DNA of 64,000 nt, taken from NCBI GenBank assembly GCA_016787565.1, contig JAEUUG010000015.1, positions 124,001 through 188,000 of the forward strand. The letters run 5' to 3'. The position numbers were made by a program, and so were the translations under genes. Under the pieces are notes generated by a model. It was not told where the DNA came from. It saw only the letters and a list, made by a program, of their open reading frames with translations, and ran no database searches. Origin of the DNA: Cyclobacteriaceae bacterium. Lineage in GTDB: Bacteria; Bacteroidota; Bacteroidia; Cytophagales; Cyclobacteriaceae. The stretch's first letter is position 1. The number at the start of each line of letters is the position of its first letter. This document shows positions 1-8,880 of the stretch, one piece after another.

Positions 1-722
1 ATGCGCTCAGGATCAACTGAACGTAATAAGAACTCAGAACCCTCGTCCGATCCCATGCCGGCAATGGCCGGATTTCGAAAGGTCATGGTGCTTTCGCAGA
101 AAGATTGAGCCGAAAAATGTATTTCTGTTGCCCCTGATGTGGCCACAATATCACTAACCGTATCTTCATTGACACCTGAACCTGGCATAATGGCAATCCG
201 GCCGTTTGCACGCTTAATCAATTCACCAATTAACGTTGCTCCTTTTGATGCCTGTGCTTGCTGGCCGGCAGTTAAAATCCGGTCGAATCCAACTTCGATA
301 CAATCTTCCAACGCTTCAAACGGATCACGTGTCATGTCAAAGGCACGGTGGCACGTAACTTTCAATGGACGGGCTTTGGCTATTAATTCCTGGCAACGTT
401 GTTTATCGATCCGTCCTTCCGGGGTGAGTATCCCAAACACAACACCATCCACGCTGAGTCGTTGGCATTGCGCGATATCGCGCTTCATGGCATAAAACTC
501 ATAACTGGAGTATTGAAAATCACCACCACGGGGTCGGATCATCACGAACACATCCAGCGTAACATGCTGGCGCACCACTTCAATTGTACCGTACGCGGGT
601 GTTGTTCCACCTTCACCAGGATTGTCACAAAGTTCAATACGATCTGCGCCTCCCTCCTGCGCCTTCAGCGCAGAATCGATGTTATAGACAACAATCTCAA
701 CGGCAAGTTTTTTCTTATGCAT
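1..722 (-). CDS. cutC: Copper homeostasis protein CutC (3' end beyond window)
   Basis: A (beta/alpha)8-barrel protein of the CutC family, cytoplasmic, historically linked to copper tolerance; its biochemical activity is not settled. About 240 codons are visible from the ATG at 722, reading MHKKKLAVEIVVYN and including GGADRIELC, VMIRPRGGDF, VTCHRAFDM and IMPGSGVN, all hallmark stretches of the family. The family is usually about 240-250 residues, so only the last few codons are missing at the left edge. The start lies 5 bases after the stop of the glycosylasparaginase gene, so the two are almost certainly co-transcribed. Identification is from motifs and length. Confidence 0.93.
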   Translation of the reverse strand, partial: MHKKKLAVEIVVYNIDSALKAQEGGADRIELCDNPGEGGTTPAYGTIEVVRQHVTLDVFVMIRPRGGDFQYSSYEFYAMKRDIAQCQRLSVDGVVFGILTPEGRIDKQRCQELIAKARPLKVTCHRAFDMTRDPFEALEDCIEVGFDRILTAGQQAQASKGATLIGELIKRANGRIAIMPGSGVNEDTVSDIVATSGATEIHFSAQSFCESTMTFRNPAIAGMGSDEGSEFLLRSVDPER

Positions 723-727
723 GAAAT

Positions 728-1702
728 TTAATAGTGACTTTTCGAATTGCTCAACTTATTTCCGGAGGCATCGTGAACAGCATATGTAAATCCCTTTTGC
801 AAGCAATAGGCACCGTACTCACCATTTTTGTTCAGCGCCAGAAATCCGACCTGGATTTCTTTTGCTTTGGATGGATTTTTTTTGAGAATTCTGTCTACAG
901 CCATCCGACAAGCATCTTCCGGTGAATTCCCTTGCCGCATCAATTCCACTACCAAATGGCAGCCCACAATACGAATCACCTCTTCACCCACGCCCGTAGA
1001 TGTAGCCGCACCAATTTCATTGTCAACATACAAACCTGCACCAATAATGGGTGAGTCCCCAACCCGCCCGTGCAGCTTAAAGGCCATACCACTGGTGGTG
1101 CAAGCGCCTGATAAATTTCCCTTTGCATCCAGCGCCAGTATGCCAATGGTATCGTGATTCTCAATATTTGCTACCGGTTTGTATTCCGATTTTTTTTTCC
1201 ACTCCCTCCAGGTTTTTTCCGATTCTTTGGTGAGCAGCTTTTCTTTCGTAAAGCCATTGGCCAGTGCAAACTGCAATGCGCCATCACCCACCAACATAAC
1301 ATGGGGAGTTTTTTCCATCACCTTACGCGCCACAGAAATTGGATGAACGATGTGTTGCAGGAAAGCAACCGACCCACAATTTCCCTCTTCATCCATGATG
1401 CAGGCATCCAGCGTGACACGGCCATTGCGATCGGGCAAACCACCCAATCCTACTGAGCTTTCTTTTGCATCACCTTCGGGTACACGCGCACCAGCTTCAA
1501 CGGCATCAAGTGCGCGGCCGCCATCAGATAATATTTTCCAGGCCGCTACATTGGCTTGCATCCCAAAATCCCACGTGGAAAGAACAATGGGCTTATTGAC
1601 CGATCCACGGAAAGCAAAAACCGATGGTGTTGAAAACAGGGATGCCCCAAGAGCCGAAAGCTTAATGAATTTTCTGCGCGATGTCATATTTTGAATTGAC
1701 AA
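728..1702 (-). CDS. N4-(beta-N-acetylglucosaminyl)-L-asparaginase (glycosylasparaginase)
   Basis: Ntn-hydrolase that cleaves the GlcNAc-asparagine bond of N-glycoprotein remnants. The 324-residue product begins with a twin-arginine-type signal (SRRKFIKL near residues 8-15, then a hydrophobic stretch), so export in folded form is likely. The autocatalytic cleavage motif HDTIG places the expected nucleophile at Thr185, between the alpha and beta subunits of the mature enzyme. The downstream stretch GRVGDSPIIGAGLY is also typical. It sits between an NlpC/P60 lipoprotein gene (17-base gap upstream) and cutC (5-base gap downstream), forming a probable three-gene leftward operon. Function is by family resemblance. 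Confidence 0.92.
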   Translation of the reverse strand: MSIQNMTSRRKFIKLSALGASLFSTPSVFAFRGSVNKPIVLSTWDFGMQANVAAWKILSDGGRALDAVEAGARVPEGDAKESSVGLGGLPDRNGRVTLDACIMDEEGNCGSVAFLQHIVHPISVARKVMEKTPHVMLVGDGALQFALANGFTKEKLLTKESEKTWREWKKKSEYKPVANIENHDTIGILALDAKGNLSGACTTSGMAFKLHGRVGDSPIIGAGLYVDNEIGAATSTGVGEEVIRIVGCHLVVELMRQGNSPEDACRMAVDRILKKNPSKAKEIQVGFLALNKNGEYGAYCLQKGFTYAVHDASGNKLSNSKSHY

Positions 1703-1719
1703 TTGAACAATGAATCATA

Positions 1720-2223
1720 CTAATTCTTAATCACACGCCTCGCCAGCCTGAAATTTTTCTGATAATATTCTGTATACAGATTGGTCTCCACTACGCCCAG
1801 GGTACTCGAAGAATGAATAAACTTAACGTTATTTTTTCCTTTCCGCTCCGTTACCAATCCGACATGGGTTATCGCGCGTTTCTTTTTTCCGGTGGCAAAG
1901 AAAACCAGGTCTCCGGGCTCCAGCTCTTTCATCTTGATTTCCTCACCTACCTTACTTTGGTCTTCCGAACTGCGGGGAAGGGAGACATTAATAGCGCGAA
2001 AAGAATTGATGAGCAATCCGGAGCAATCCATTCCCGACCGGGTAGTACCACCATACTTATACGGAGTGCCAATATAACTTCGTGCCGCGGTAATGACCTT
2101 ATCCACTTTTTCATCCCGTACACTTGCTCTCTTTTGCGAAGCGCAGGAAGCAAAAAACAGGCTGAGAAGAATCAATCCGTTGAGTAGAAGCTTTTGTTTA
2201 CTTTTGAGATGAAAAAATACCAT
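1720..2223 (-). CDS. NlpC/P60-family cell-wall hydrolase lipoprotein
   Basis: Cysteine peptidase of the NlpC/P60 (C40) family that typically cuts D-gamma-glutamyl-diaminopimelate bonds in peptidoglycan. The 167-residue product has a lipoprotein signal with lipobox FASC (Cys27). The catalytic Cys67 lies in GMDCSGL, with His120 in ITHVGL and a third polar residue, His137, in FIHSSS. It is the first gene of the probable leftward nlpC-asparaginase-cutC operon and is divergent from the glcD-like gene with only 41 bases between the start codons. A TATATTTG box lies just upstream of its start. Confidence 0.93.
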   Translation of the reverse strand: MVFFHLKSKQKLLLNGLILLSLFFASCASQKRASVRDEKVDKVITAARSYIGTPYKYGGTTRSGMDCSGLLINSFRAINVSLPRSSEDQSKVGEEIKMKELEPGDLVFFATGKKKRAITHVGLVTERKGKNNVKFIHSSSTLGVVETNLYTEYYQKNFRLARRVIKN

Positions 2224-2248
2224 TCTCGAAGGTTAAAAAATCAGTAGT

Positions 2249-2256
2249 CAAATATA
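2249..2256 (-). promoter_or_regulatory. Candidate -7 promoter box (TAnnTTTG type)
   Basis: On the minus strand the octamer TATATTTG matches the Bacteroidota primary sigma -7 consensus TAnnTTTG and lies about 25 bases before the NlpC/P60 start codon. No clear TTG -33 element was found at the usual spacing. It sits inside the 41-base divergent gap shared with the glcD-like gene, so it is only a candidate. Confidence 0.35.
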
Positions 2257-2264
2257 CCGCATTC

Positions 2265-3683
2265 ATGGCATTTGCAGAAGTATCTACCACCATCATTCAA
2301 CAGTTTGAAGGAATTATTGGACCCGAAAATGTAATTCTTGACGCTGAAAGACGGTATATCTATTCACACGATGAAACGGAAGACTATTCCTTTTTACCGG
2401 ATGTTGTTTTGAAGCCGGGCTCAACCGAGGAGGTCAGTCAACTGATGAAGCTTTGTCATGCACACACAATTCCCGTTACACCCCGAGGTGGTGGAACCGG
2501 GTTAAGTGGTGGTGCATTGCCCATACAGCATGGTGTTGTACTTTCCATGGAGCGCTTCACTAAAATTCTAACCATCGATGAATTAAATCTTCAGGCCACT
2601 GTTGAGCCGGGGGTTATCACACAGGTATTTCAGGATGCCGTGAAAGAAAAAGGATTGTTCTATCCGCCCGATCCGGCAAGCCGTGGCTCCTGTTTTATTG
2701 GTGGAAATGTTTCAGAGAACAGTGGCGGACCAAAAGCTGTGAAGTATGGTGTTACCCGCGATTACGTGCTGAACCTCGAAGTGGTGTTGCCAACAGGCGA
2801 TATTATTTGGACAGGCGCTAATGTGCTAAAGAATTCTACCGGCTATAATTTAACTCAACTAATGTGCGGCAGCGAAGGCACACTTGGTATCATTACTAAA
2901 ATTGTATTCAAGCTTCGGGGACTGCCACAAAAATCTGTTTTACTACTTATTCCTTTTGTTACCAACGAAGAAGCTTGTAAAGCCATTGCTGAAATTTTCC
3001 GGGCCGGAGTTCAACCTTCCGGACTTGAATTTTTTGAGCGGGAAGCAGCCTTGAAAACCATTGACTATTGTGAAAAGGTTTACGGTACAAAAGTGACCAC
3101 ACCGTTTCCTTCCAGCATGGATGCATACCTGCTCTGCGAACTGGATGGGAACGATGACGAAGTGCTGATGCGCGATGCTGAAAAAGTAATGGGTGTGGCC
3201 GAGCGATTTAAAGTCGGTGAAATACTGTTCGCTGAAACTTCTGCACAGAAAGAAGAGCTTTGGAAAATCCGCGAAAATATTTCACCCGCTGTTAATGCGT
3301 ACACGCTGACGCGTGCTGAAGATGTTGTTGTGCCGCGGGGCAACCTGCCAACACTCATTGTAGGTATAAAAGAAATTGGAAGAAAATATGGATTTAACTC
3401 CGTTTGTTACGGCCATATTGGCGATGGTAATTTACACATCAATGTGATGAAGGAAAGCATCAGCGATGAACACTGGAATACAACCATTCCCGAAGGCATT
3501 GGCAAAATTTTTCAATTGACCGTAACCCTTGGGGGAACACTGTCGGGTGAACACGGCATTGGCATCGCCAAGAAACCATACATGCCCATTGCTATGGGAG
3601 AGGCAAACCTGAACCTGATGCGCGGCATTAAAAAAGTATTTGATCCAAAAGGAATATTGAACCCGGGCAAAATCTTTTCATAA
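2265..3683 (+). CDS. FAD-linked oxidase, GlcD / D-lactate dehydrogenase family
   Basis: A 472-residue flavoprotein of the glycolate oxidase subunit D / D-2-hydroxyacid dehydrogenase group, oxidising a 2-hydroxy acid and passing electrons to an unidentified acceptor. The PCMH-type FAD domain is near residues 35-215 with PVTPRGGGTGLSGGALP. The C-terminal FAD-oxidase domain carries HIGDGNLH and SGEHGIGIAKK, which contribute to the flavin and metal site. There is no signal peptide and no fused iron-sulfur domain. No glcE or glcF gene is adjacent, so the exact substrate (glycolate, D-lactate or another hydroxy acid) cannot be decided here. Confidence 0.88.
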   Translation: MAFAEVSTTIIQQFEGIIGPENVILDAERRYIYSHDETEDYSFLPDVVLKPGSTEEVSQLMKLCHAHTIPVTPRGGGTGLSGGALPIQHGVVLSMERFTKILTIDELNLQATVEPGVITQVFQDAVKEKGLFYPPDPASRGSCFIGGNVSENSGGPKAVKYGVTRDYVLNLEVVLPTGDIIWTGANVLKNSTGYNLTQLMCGSEGTLGIITKIVFKLRGLPQKSVLLLIPFVTNEEACKAIAEIFRAGVQPSGLEFFEREAALKTIDYCEKVYGTKVTTPFPSSMDAYLLCELDGNDDEVLMRDAEKVMGVAERFKVGEILFAETSAQKEELWKIRENISPAVNAYTLTRAEDVVVPRGNLPTLIVGIKEIGRKYGFNSVCYGHIGDGNLHINVMKESISDEHWNTTIPEGIGKIFQLTVTLGGTLSGEHGIGIAKKPYMPIAMGEANLNLMRGIKKVFDPKGILNPGKIFS

Positions 3684-3696
3684 ATCCTTCACGAAT

Positions 3697-4044
3697 ATGA
3701 ATGCACTTATCGTAATCGCGGTGGCCCTTGTAGCGGTGTACATCATTTATAGAATTCTGAAAACGTTGGTGAAATGGGTTATCATTATCGGCTTGGTCGC
3801 ATTGGCATTTGCCTACTTGTCCAATCCAACTGAAAGTGATCACCGCAGCCAACTAAAATCACTGCTGCCGGATATCGCTGTTCAGGTTCAAGATGATGCT
3901 GTAAAAGTGGATGATTACAAAGTCTTTTCTCTAGCTAAGGTTACCCGTAATGGGAATGAGAAAATTTCAGGTATCGGAGCCTTTGGAAAAGTGTGGCTAT
4001 TTGAAGATGCACTTTCAGCGTTCGCAGGAACGAAAAAAAATTGA
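3697..4044 (+). CDS. Small membrane-anchored protein of unknown function
   Basis: A 115-residue product starting 13 bases after the glcD-like gene. Residues 1-45 form one or two hydrophobic segments (ALIVIAVALVAVYIIY and WVIIIGLVALAFAYL). A soluble C-terminal part follows, with VFSLAKVTRNGNEKISGIGAFGKVWLF, which resembles small Bacteroidota proteins that carry a conserved gamma-like globular tail, though I do not recognise the family. It ends 7 bases before the SpoIIAA-like gene. A larger frame overlapping its 3' end is explained by that downstream gene. Confidence 0.7.
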   Translation: MNALIVIAVALVAVYIIYRILKTLVKWVIIIGLVALAFAYLSNPTESDHRSQLKSLLPDIAVQVQDDAVKVDDYKVFSLAKVTRNGNEKISGIGAFGKVWLFEDALSAFAGTKKN

Positions 4045-4051
4045 TCCGAAG

Positions 4052-4423
4052 ATGAAAGGACTTAGCAAAATCGAAGCAAATGGAAAAGAAATTCTCTTTG
4101 TCGATTACTCCAATAAAAAGGAAGCTGAGATGATTCCGCTCATTTTAGAATCTAAAAAAATTATTCAGTCAAATCGTGCAGGTCAGTTACTACTTTCTGA
4201 TTTTACCAATACGTATGCATCACCCGCTTTCATGAACGTCCTGCGAAGAGAGATTATGGATGTTCTTCCCCTCATCTCGAAACAAGCCATTATCGGTCTA
4301 AATGAACCCAAGCGGTGGATACTGAAGGGATTTAATTTATTGCTGAAAACCGATTATCGTGCTTTTGATACCAAAGAAGAAGCATTGGCGTATCTGAGTG
4401 CAGACGAGGCTACAACCGTGTAA
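4052..4423 (+). CDS. SpoIIAA/STAS-like protein (paralogue 1)
   Basis: A 123-residue cytoplasmic protein. I chose the ATG at 4052 rather than an earlier in-frame codon inside the previous gene, because the product then aligns end to end with the paralogue at 8440-8838. Both begin M-x2-5-KI and share a C-terminal block of the form KWILKG-x9-11-FDT-x5-AL-x-YL (here RWILKGF, then AFDTKEEALAYL). The fold suggested by the pattern (alternating strands and helices with a late amphipathic helix) is that of SpoIIAA/STAS-like proteins. No phosphorylatable residue can be assigned with confidence. Function unknown; a regulatory or lipid-surface role is only a guess. Confidence 0.72.
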   Translation: MKGLSKIEANGKEILFVDYSNKKEAEMIPLILESKKIIQSNRAGQLLLSDFTNTYASPAFMNVLRREIMDVLPLISKQAIIGLNEPKRWILKGFNLLLKTDYRAFDTKEEALAYLSADEATTV

Positions 4424-4483
4424 AATTCATTTCACCCGCTTGTTAAATTCCCTATATTGATCAACCTAAACACCCATAAAACT

Positions 4484-5236
4484 ATGAGACGATATTTCCT
4501 GCCGGGCTGCCTGATCATTTTGATTACAGCATGCCAGCCGAAAAAACAACCTGAACAAACAGCCCCTGAAACCATCACGCCACCAGCACCGGTAGCCGCC
4601 CAACTTACCGAAACGCAAATTGCTGAGGGATGGAAATTATTATTTGATGGCTCTTCCCTTGATGGATGGCGCTTTTTTCTAAACAAACCAAATGATAGCT
4701 GGGAAGTTGTGGATGGAACTCTGCATTGTAAACCGGTAAAGGAGAATGCTGAAAATTTGCGTTCCGATATAATGACGGTTGATCAGTATGAGAATTTTGA
4801 ACTGGCATTCGAGTGGAAAATATCGCCACAAGGTAATAGTGGTGTGATCTACAGAGCCACAGAGGAATTCAGTCAACCGTATTTTTCCGGACCCGAGTAC
4901 CAGGTTATCGATAATACAGGATATCCCGGTGACTTAACACCCAAACAATTAACCGGAGCTAACTATGATATGCACGATGCACCAAATGCTGCACCGAATG
5001 CAATTGGCGAATGGAACTCTTCCCGCATTGTTGTAAATGGAAATCATGTAGAGCATTGGCTGAACGGAACAAAAGTTGTAGAGTACGAATTACAATCAGC
5101 TGATTGGAAGAAGCGTAAAGCCGGTAGTAAATGGAAAGATGAAAAAGGTTATGGCATGGCTACCAAAGGCCACATCGATTTTCAGGATCACGATCATGAA
5201 GTGTGGTATCGGAATATCATGATCAAGCAACTTTAA
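4484..5236 (+). CDS. DUF1080 (3-keto-disaccharide hydrolase-like) lipoprotein
   Basis: A 250-residue surface or periplasmic lipoprotein. The ATG at 4484 is preferred because it gives a clean lipoprotein signal ending in the lipobox LITAC (Cys17); an earlier in-frame ATG at 4457 would only add polar residues. After a Pro/Thr-rich linker, residues about 55-250 form a DUF1080 / concanavalin-like jelly roll with WKLLFDGSSLDGW, SGVIYRA, GPEYQVIDN and the terminal WYRNIMIKQL, all typical of the family. Known members cleave 3-keto-glycosides or bind sugars. No sugar-oxidising partner gene is adjacent, so the substrate is unknown. A stem-loop terminator follows. Confidence 0.9.
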   Translation: MRRYFLPGCLIILITACQPKKQPEQTAPETITPPAPVAAQLTETQIAEGWKLLFDGSSLDGWRFFLNKPNDSWEVVDGTLHCKPVKENAENLRSDIMTVDQYENFELAFEWKISPQGNSGVIYRATEEFSQPYFSGPEYQVIDNTGYPGDLTPKQLTGANYDMHDAPNAAPNAIGEWNSSRIVVNGNHVEHWLNGTKVVEYELQSADWKKRKAGSKWKDEKGYGMATKGHIDFQDHDHEVWYRNIMIKQL

Positions 5237-5261
5237 TATCTACTCTTGGCAACTGGAAACC

Positions 5262-5294
5262 GGCAACGGATCCGGTTGCCTTCCTTCTGTTTTT
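5262..5294 (+). terminator. Intrinsic terminator between convergent genes
   Basis: A stem GGCAAC / GTTGCC (5262-5267 with 5275-5280) enclosing a GGATCCG loop is followed by a pyrimidine-rich tract ending in TTTTT. It lies between the rightward DUF1080 gene and the leftward YbdK-type gene and could serve the former. It also coincides with a short heptad-like repeat patch starting at 5246. Confidence 0.55.
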
Positions 5295-5301
5295 ATCGCT
5301 T

Positions 5302-6450
5302 TCAATTCCACACCGGACTTCCTTTTTCAAACTCTGCAACATTGTGCCGCACAACTTCCATCAAATCACCCGTCCGGGCGAAGATATCATGTTGGCGCTC
5401 GGCACTGCTTCCCTTCGACAGAATTTCCTGAAGTAACACGACCTGTTTTTCATAGCCAAGTTCACGGACATAGGGTTCCAGTCTCTCCATCCACTCCTGA
5501 ATATCTTTTTTAAGATGTTGTGTTTGTCCCTGCCGGCTCACCACAATCTCTGCATCAAATCCATACCGGATCGTTCGCCATTTATTCTCCCGGAATATCC
5601 AGCGCTTCAACGGTGTGTGTTCGCGCGTCCACTTCTCTTCATGATCGCGAAACCAATGCGCCAACAGGTGTACGAATGCTACAATGGCTACAGCTTCTTC
5701 GCGGGTAGCGGGCTCATCGCAAAAGCGAAGTTCCAGTGTTCCGAATTTCGGACTCGGACGTAAATCCCACCACACATCTTTCATGCTGTTGATAGCCTTT
5801 GAGTGCAGTAAAAAATTGAACAACTTTTGAAACTCCTTCCAGTCCTTTACCAGGTAGGGCATGCCTGCGGTGGGCAATGCTTCGTAGGTTGTCGGGCGGC
5901 ACGAGCGCAAGCCCGTATCCATACCCTGCCAGAAGGGTGAACTGGCCGACAAGGCCGAAATGTGCGGAAGAAAATGCATGAAAAAATTATTATACCGTAT
6001 GCAGGAATCGCCCGAAGGCATGCCAATATGAATATGCATACCGTACACGGCCATCCTGCGAATCAACCATTGATTGCGATCAATCAGTTCATCGTAACGG
6101 GACGATGGTGTAACCAATCGTTCGCGATAATCTGCAAGCGGATGTGTTCCGGTCGAAGACAGGGTAAGCGAAGATGCGGCCGCACCGTTTCGTATGATGT
6201 TCATCAATCGTTTTAGCTCATCATCTATTTCGTGAGTTGATCGACAAACATGTGTCACAATCTCAAGGGTACTTTGAAAAAACTCATGTATCACCTGAGG
6301 GTTATTGCATCGGTCGATGATTTCCACCGCACGAGGCGTCAACAGCAGGCTATCTTTGTCCAACACCTGAAACTCCAGTTCAACCCCCAGGGTGAGATGA
6401 TCATCCTCGTGTTTTTTAAATTCTAACCCGTTATGCAGTTCACGCTTCAT
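5302..6450 (-). CDS. Carboxylate-amine ligase, YbdK / GCS2 family
   Basis: A 382-residue ATP-dependent ligase of the glutamate-cysteine ligase 2 family (YbdK type). Motifs are GVELEFQVLD at the N-terminus (metal and nucleotide-binding acidic pair), STGTHPLADY, the HIHIG stretch and RSCRPTTYEALP further in, and FGTLELRFCD near residue 250. The ATG at 6450 is used; the codon two residues earlier is TTG. YbdK homologues show weak gamma-glutamylcysteine ligase activity, but the true substrate is generally unknown. It is divergent from asnB with about 80 bases between the starts. Confidence 0.88.
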   Translation of the reverse strand: MKRELHNGLEFKKHEDDHLTLGVELEFQVLDKDSLLLTPRAVEIIDRCNNPQVIHEFFQSTLEIVTHVCRSTHEIDDELKRLMNIIRNGAAASSLTLSSTGTHPLADYRERLVTPSSRYDELIDRNQWLIRRMAVYGMHIHIGMPSGDSCIRYNNFFMHFLPHISALSASSPFWQGMDTGLRSCRPTTYEALPTAGMPYLVKDWKEFQKLFNFLLHSKAINSMKDVWWDLRPSPKFGTLELRFCDEPATREEAVAIVAFVHLLAHWFRDHEEKWTREHTPLKRWIFRENKWRTIRYGFDAEIVVSRQGQTQHLKKDIQEWMERLEPYVRELGYEKQVVLLQEILSKGSSAERQHDIFARTGDLMEVVRHNVAEFEKGSPVWN

Positions 6451-6533
6451 GATCAAAGAACATTTGAAAGATTTGAGTTTACAATCATACTACAAACTTT
6501 ATATCTTACCAACGAAATCATTCAATCGGTATC

Positions 6534-8438
6534 ATGTGCGGTATCACCGGAATTTTTGCATTCAACCTGGTTGGTAAGTTTAACAAAATACACGTTACCA
6601 ACGCCACCATGGCATTAGCGAAGCGTGGCCCGGACTTTCAGGATATCTACATTGATGAATGGGTTGGACTCGGGCATCGCAGGCTTTCTATCATTGATAC
6701 CTCCGCCACTGCACACCAGCCGATGTGGGATGAAAGCAAACGCTATTGCATCATCTTCAATGGCGAGATTTTTAACTATGCTGAACTTCGTCAGGAAATG
6801 GCAGCACGGGGTAAGACTTTTTTCTCGGCCTCCGATACGGAGGTACTGTTAAAACTCTATATCGAAGAAAAAGAAAATTGCCTCAACAAACTCAATGGGT
6901 TCTTTGCTTTTTGTGTGTACGATAAACAGGAACAAACTTTCTTCCTGGCCCGCGATCGTTACGGTATAAAACCATTACTCTATTTATTTGATGAAGATAA
7001 ATTCATTTTCGCATCGGAGATGAAATCCATTCTTCAATACGGTATTGATAAAACACTGGATTACTCTTCATTGTATACATACCTCCAACTGAATTATATT
7101 CCTGCGCCAGCAACTATTTTCACTCACGTTAAAAAACTTTTGCCTGGGCATTATTTAACAATCGGCCGGCAACAAATTGCCGATAATCAATACTATGAAA
7201 TTCCATCAACACAAGAGCATGCTCATCGACAGGATCTATCGTACGAAGCATCAAAAACAAAATTAAATGCATTGCTGGAAGCTTCCGTTCAGCGCAGACT
7301 GGTGGCCGATGTGCCCCTCGGCTCTTTCTTAAGCGGAGGCATCGACTCATCTGTAGTCACTGCCCTTGCCAGCAGACACAAACCAAACTTACATACATTC
7401 TCGATTGGCTATCGCGATGAAAAATTCTTTGATGAAACACAGTATGCCAGCGCTGTTGCAAAAAAATTAAACACCGAGCATACGGTCTTTTCACTCACCA
7501 ACCAGGATTTATATGGACATGTTCACACTATCCTGAATTGCATCGATGAACCCTTTGCGGACTCCTCGGCCATTGCTGTGTACATCCTCAGCAAAGAAAC
7601 ACGCAAACATGCTACGGTTGCACTGTCAGGCGATGGTGCCGATGAGTTGTTGGCCGGTTATAACAAGCATGCAGCTGCGTATCGTGTGTTGCATCCCGGC
7701 TTCCAGGAAGCAGTGGTTCGCGCGATAAGTCCGCTTGTAAAAATACTGCCGCAGTCACGTAATAATCCATTGGCCAACACAGTGCGGCAGTTTGTACGGT
7801 TCAATGAGGGAATGAAACTCACTTCCTCAGAGCGATATTGGCGATGGGCTTCCTTTGCCACTAAAGAAGATGCATTGCTTATGCTGCATCCTGAACTGCG
7901 TACCAATCTTTGGCTAAAAGATTTTGTGTCGCGCAGAAAAGACTTGTTGAAATACCTGCCCGATAAAGAAAGCATAAACGATATCCTGCTAACCGATATG
8001 CACCTCGTGCTGCCCAACGATATGCTTACTAAAGTGGATTTGATGAGCATGGCCAATGGTCTTGAGGTGCGTGTTCCCTTTCTGGATTATGAAGTCGTTA
8101 ATTTTATTTTTTCACTACCCGACCATTTCAAAATCAATAAATCCATTCGCAAACGAATCTTGCAGGATACCTATCGGGATGTTCTACCACCTCAGCTTTA
8201 TAAGCGACCGAAGAAAGGCTTTGAAGTTCCGTTGCTGAAATGGTTGCGAAATGAAATGAGGTCGCTCATCGAAGATGATTTGTTATCCAGAAAAAAAATA
8301 GAAGAACAAGGTATTTTTCATTATCCTGAAGTTGATCGGATAAAGAAACAGCTTTTTTCAAATAATCCTGGCGATGCCCATGCCCGTATCTGGGGTCTTA
8401 TTGTGTTTCAATGGTGGTACAAAAAATATGTTAGCTGA
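6534..8438 (+). CDS. asnB: Asparagine synthetase (glutamine-hydrolysing)
   Basis: A 634-residue AsnB-type enzyme converting aspartate, ATP and glutamine to asparagine. The product begins MCGITGIFAF, giving the N-terminal Cys nucleophile of the class II glutaminase domain, with RRLSIID, FNGEIFNY and ASDTEVLL following. The synthetase domain has the PP-loop SGGIDSS near residues 267-273 and SGDGADELLAGY. The long C-terminal part with LPNDMLTKVDLMSMANGLEVRVPFLD is typical of AsnB/WbpS-like members. The enzyme could be housekeeping or act in surface glycan amidation; no glycan cluster is adjacent. The gene is followed within 1 base by a SpoIIAA-like paralogue. Confidence 0.94.
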   Translation: MCGITGIFAFNLVGKFNKIHVTNATMALAKRGPDFQDIYIDEWVGLGHRRLSIIDTSATAHQPMWDESKRYCIIFNGEIFNYAELRQEMAARGKTFFSASDTEVLLKLYIEEKENCLNKLNGFFAFCVYDKQEQTFFLARDRYGIKPLLYLFDEDKFIFASEMKSILQYGIDKTLDYSSLYTYLQLNYIPAPATIFTHVKKLLPGHYLTIGRQQIADNQYYEIPSTQEHAHRQDLSYEASKTKLNALLEASVQRRLVADVPLGSFLSGGIDSSVVTALASRHKPNLHTFSIGYRDEKFFDETQYASAVAKKLNTEHTVFSLTNQDLYGHVHTILNCIDEPFADSSAIAVYILSKETRKHATVALSGDGADELLAGYNKHAAAYRVLHPGFQEAVVRAISPLVKILPQSRNNPLANTVRQFVRFNEGMKLTSSERYWRWASFATKEDALLMLHPELRTNLWLKDFVSRRKDLLKYLPDKESINDILLTDMHLVLPNDMLTKVDLMSMANGLEVRVPFLDYEVVNFIFSLPDHFKINKSIRKRILQDTYRDVLPPQLYKRPKKGFEVPLLKWLRNEMRSLIEDDLLSRKKIEEQGIFHYPEVDRIKKQLFSNNPGDAHARIWGLIVFQWWYKKYVS

Positions 8439-8439
8439 A

Positions 8440-8838
8440 ATGGGCGAAATACGGAAAATACAATACCACCATCATTCAATTCTGGAAATTGATTACTCCG
8501 GAGCAAGTGAAGAAGAGATGATGGCACTGATCAGCCAGGCTGCTCAAACCGGAATGACTGAAAATAATAAAGTGCTGGTGCTGGCTACCCATAGGAACAA
8601 TTATATCACTCCGAAATTCATCAATCATGCTAAAACGGTTACAAAGGATGTCGTGCATTTGATTGACAAAATGGCTTTGGTAGGATTAACCCCACCTCAA
8701 AAATGGATACTGAAGGGCTATAGCATTTTCTTTCAACGCAACTTCAAGGCATTTGACACACGTGAAAGTGCATTGCTTTATCTGACCAGTGAGCATACTA
8801 CCGACAATGATCTGCCCGACTATTACAAGAAAAAATAA
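8440..8838 (+). CDS. SpoIIAA/STAS-like protein (paralogue 2)
   Basis: A 132-residue cytoplasmic protein, paralogous to the product of 4052-4423. The shared features are the N-terminal pattern (MGEIRKIQYHHHSILEIDYS against MKGLSKIEANGKEILFVDYS) and the C-terminal block KWILKGY then AFDTRESALLYL. The start at 8440 aligns exactly with the paralogue's start; an alternative ATG at 8428 overlaps the end of asnB by 11 bases. The stop of asnB lies 1 base before this start, so translation is probably coupled. No catalytic motif is visible. Function unknown. Confidence 0.72.
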   Translation: MGEIRKIQYHHHSILEIDYSGASEEEMMALISQAAQTGMTENNKVLVLATHRNNYITPKFINHAKTVTKDVVHLIDKMALVGLTPPQKWILKGYSIFFQRNFKAFDTRESALLYLTSEHTTDNDLPDYYKKK

Positions 8839-8880
8839 AGAGCTGAGTTTACTTACCTGGAAGATTCTCTATTTTTAATC

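Noticed and set aside
3950-4051. An upstream extension of the SpoIIAA-like gene overlapping the previous gene.
   Set aside because: The paralogue aligns from the later ATG at 4052 and the extension has no family resemblance.
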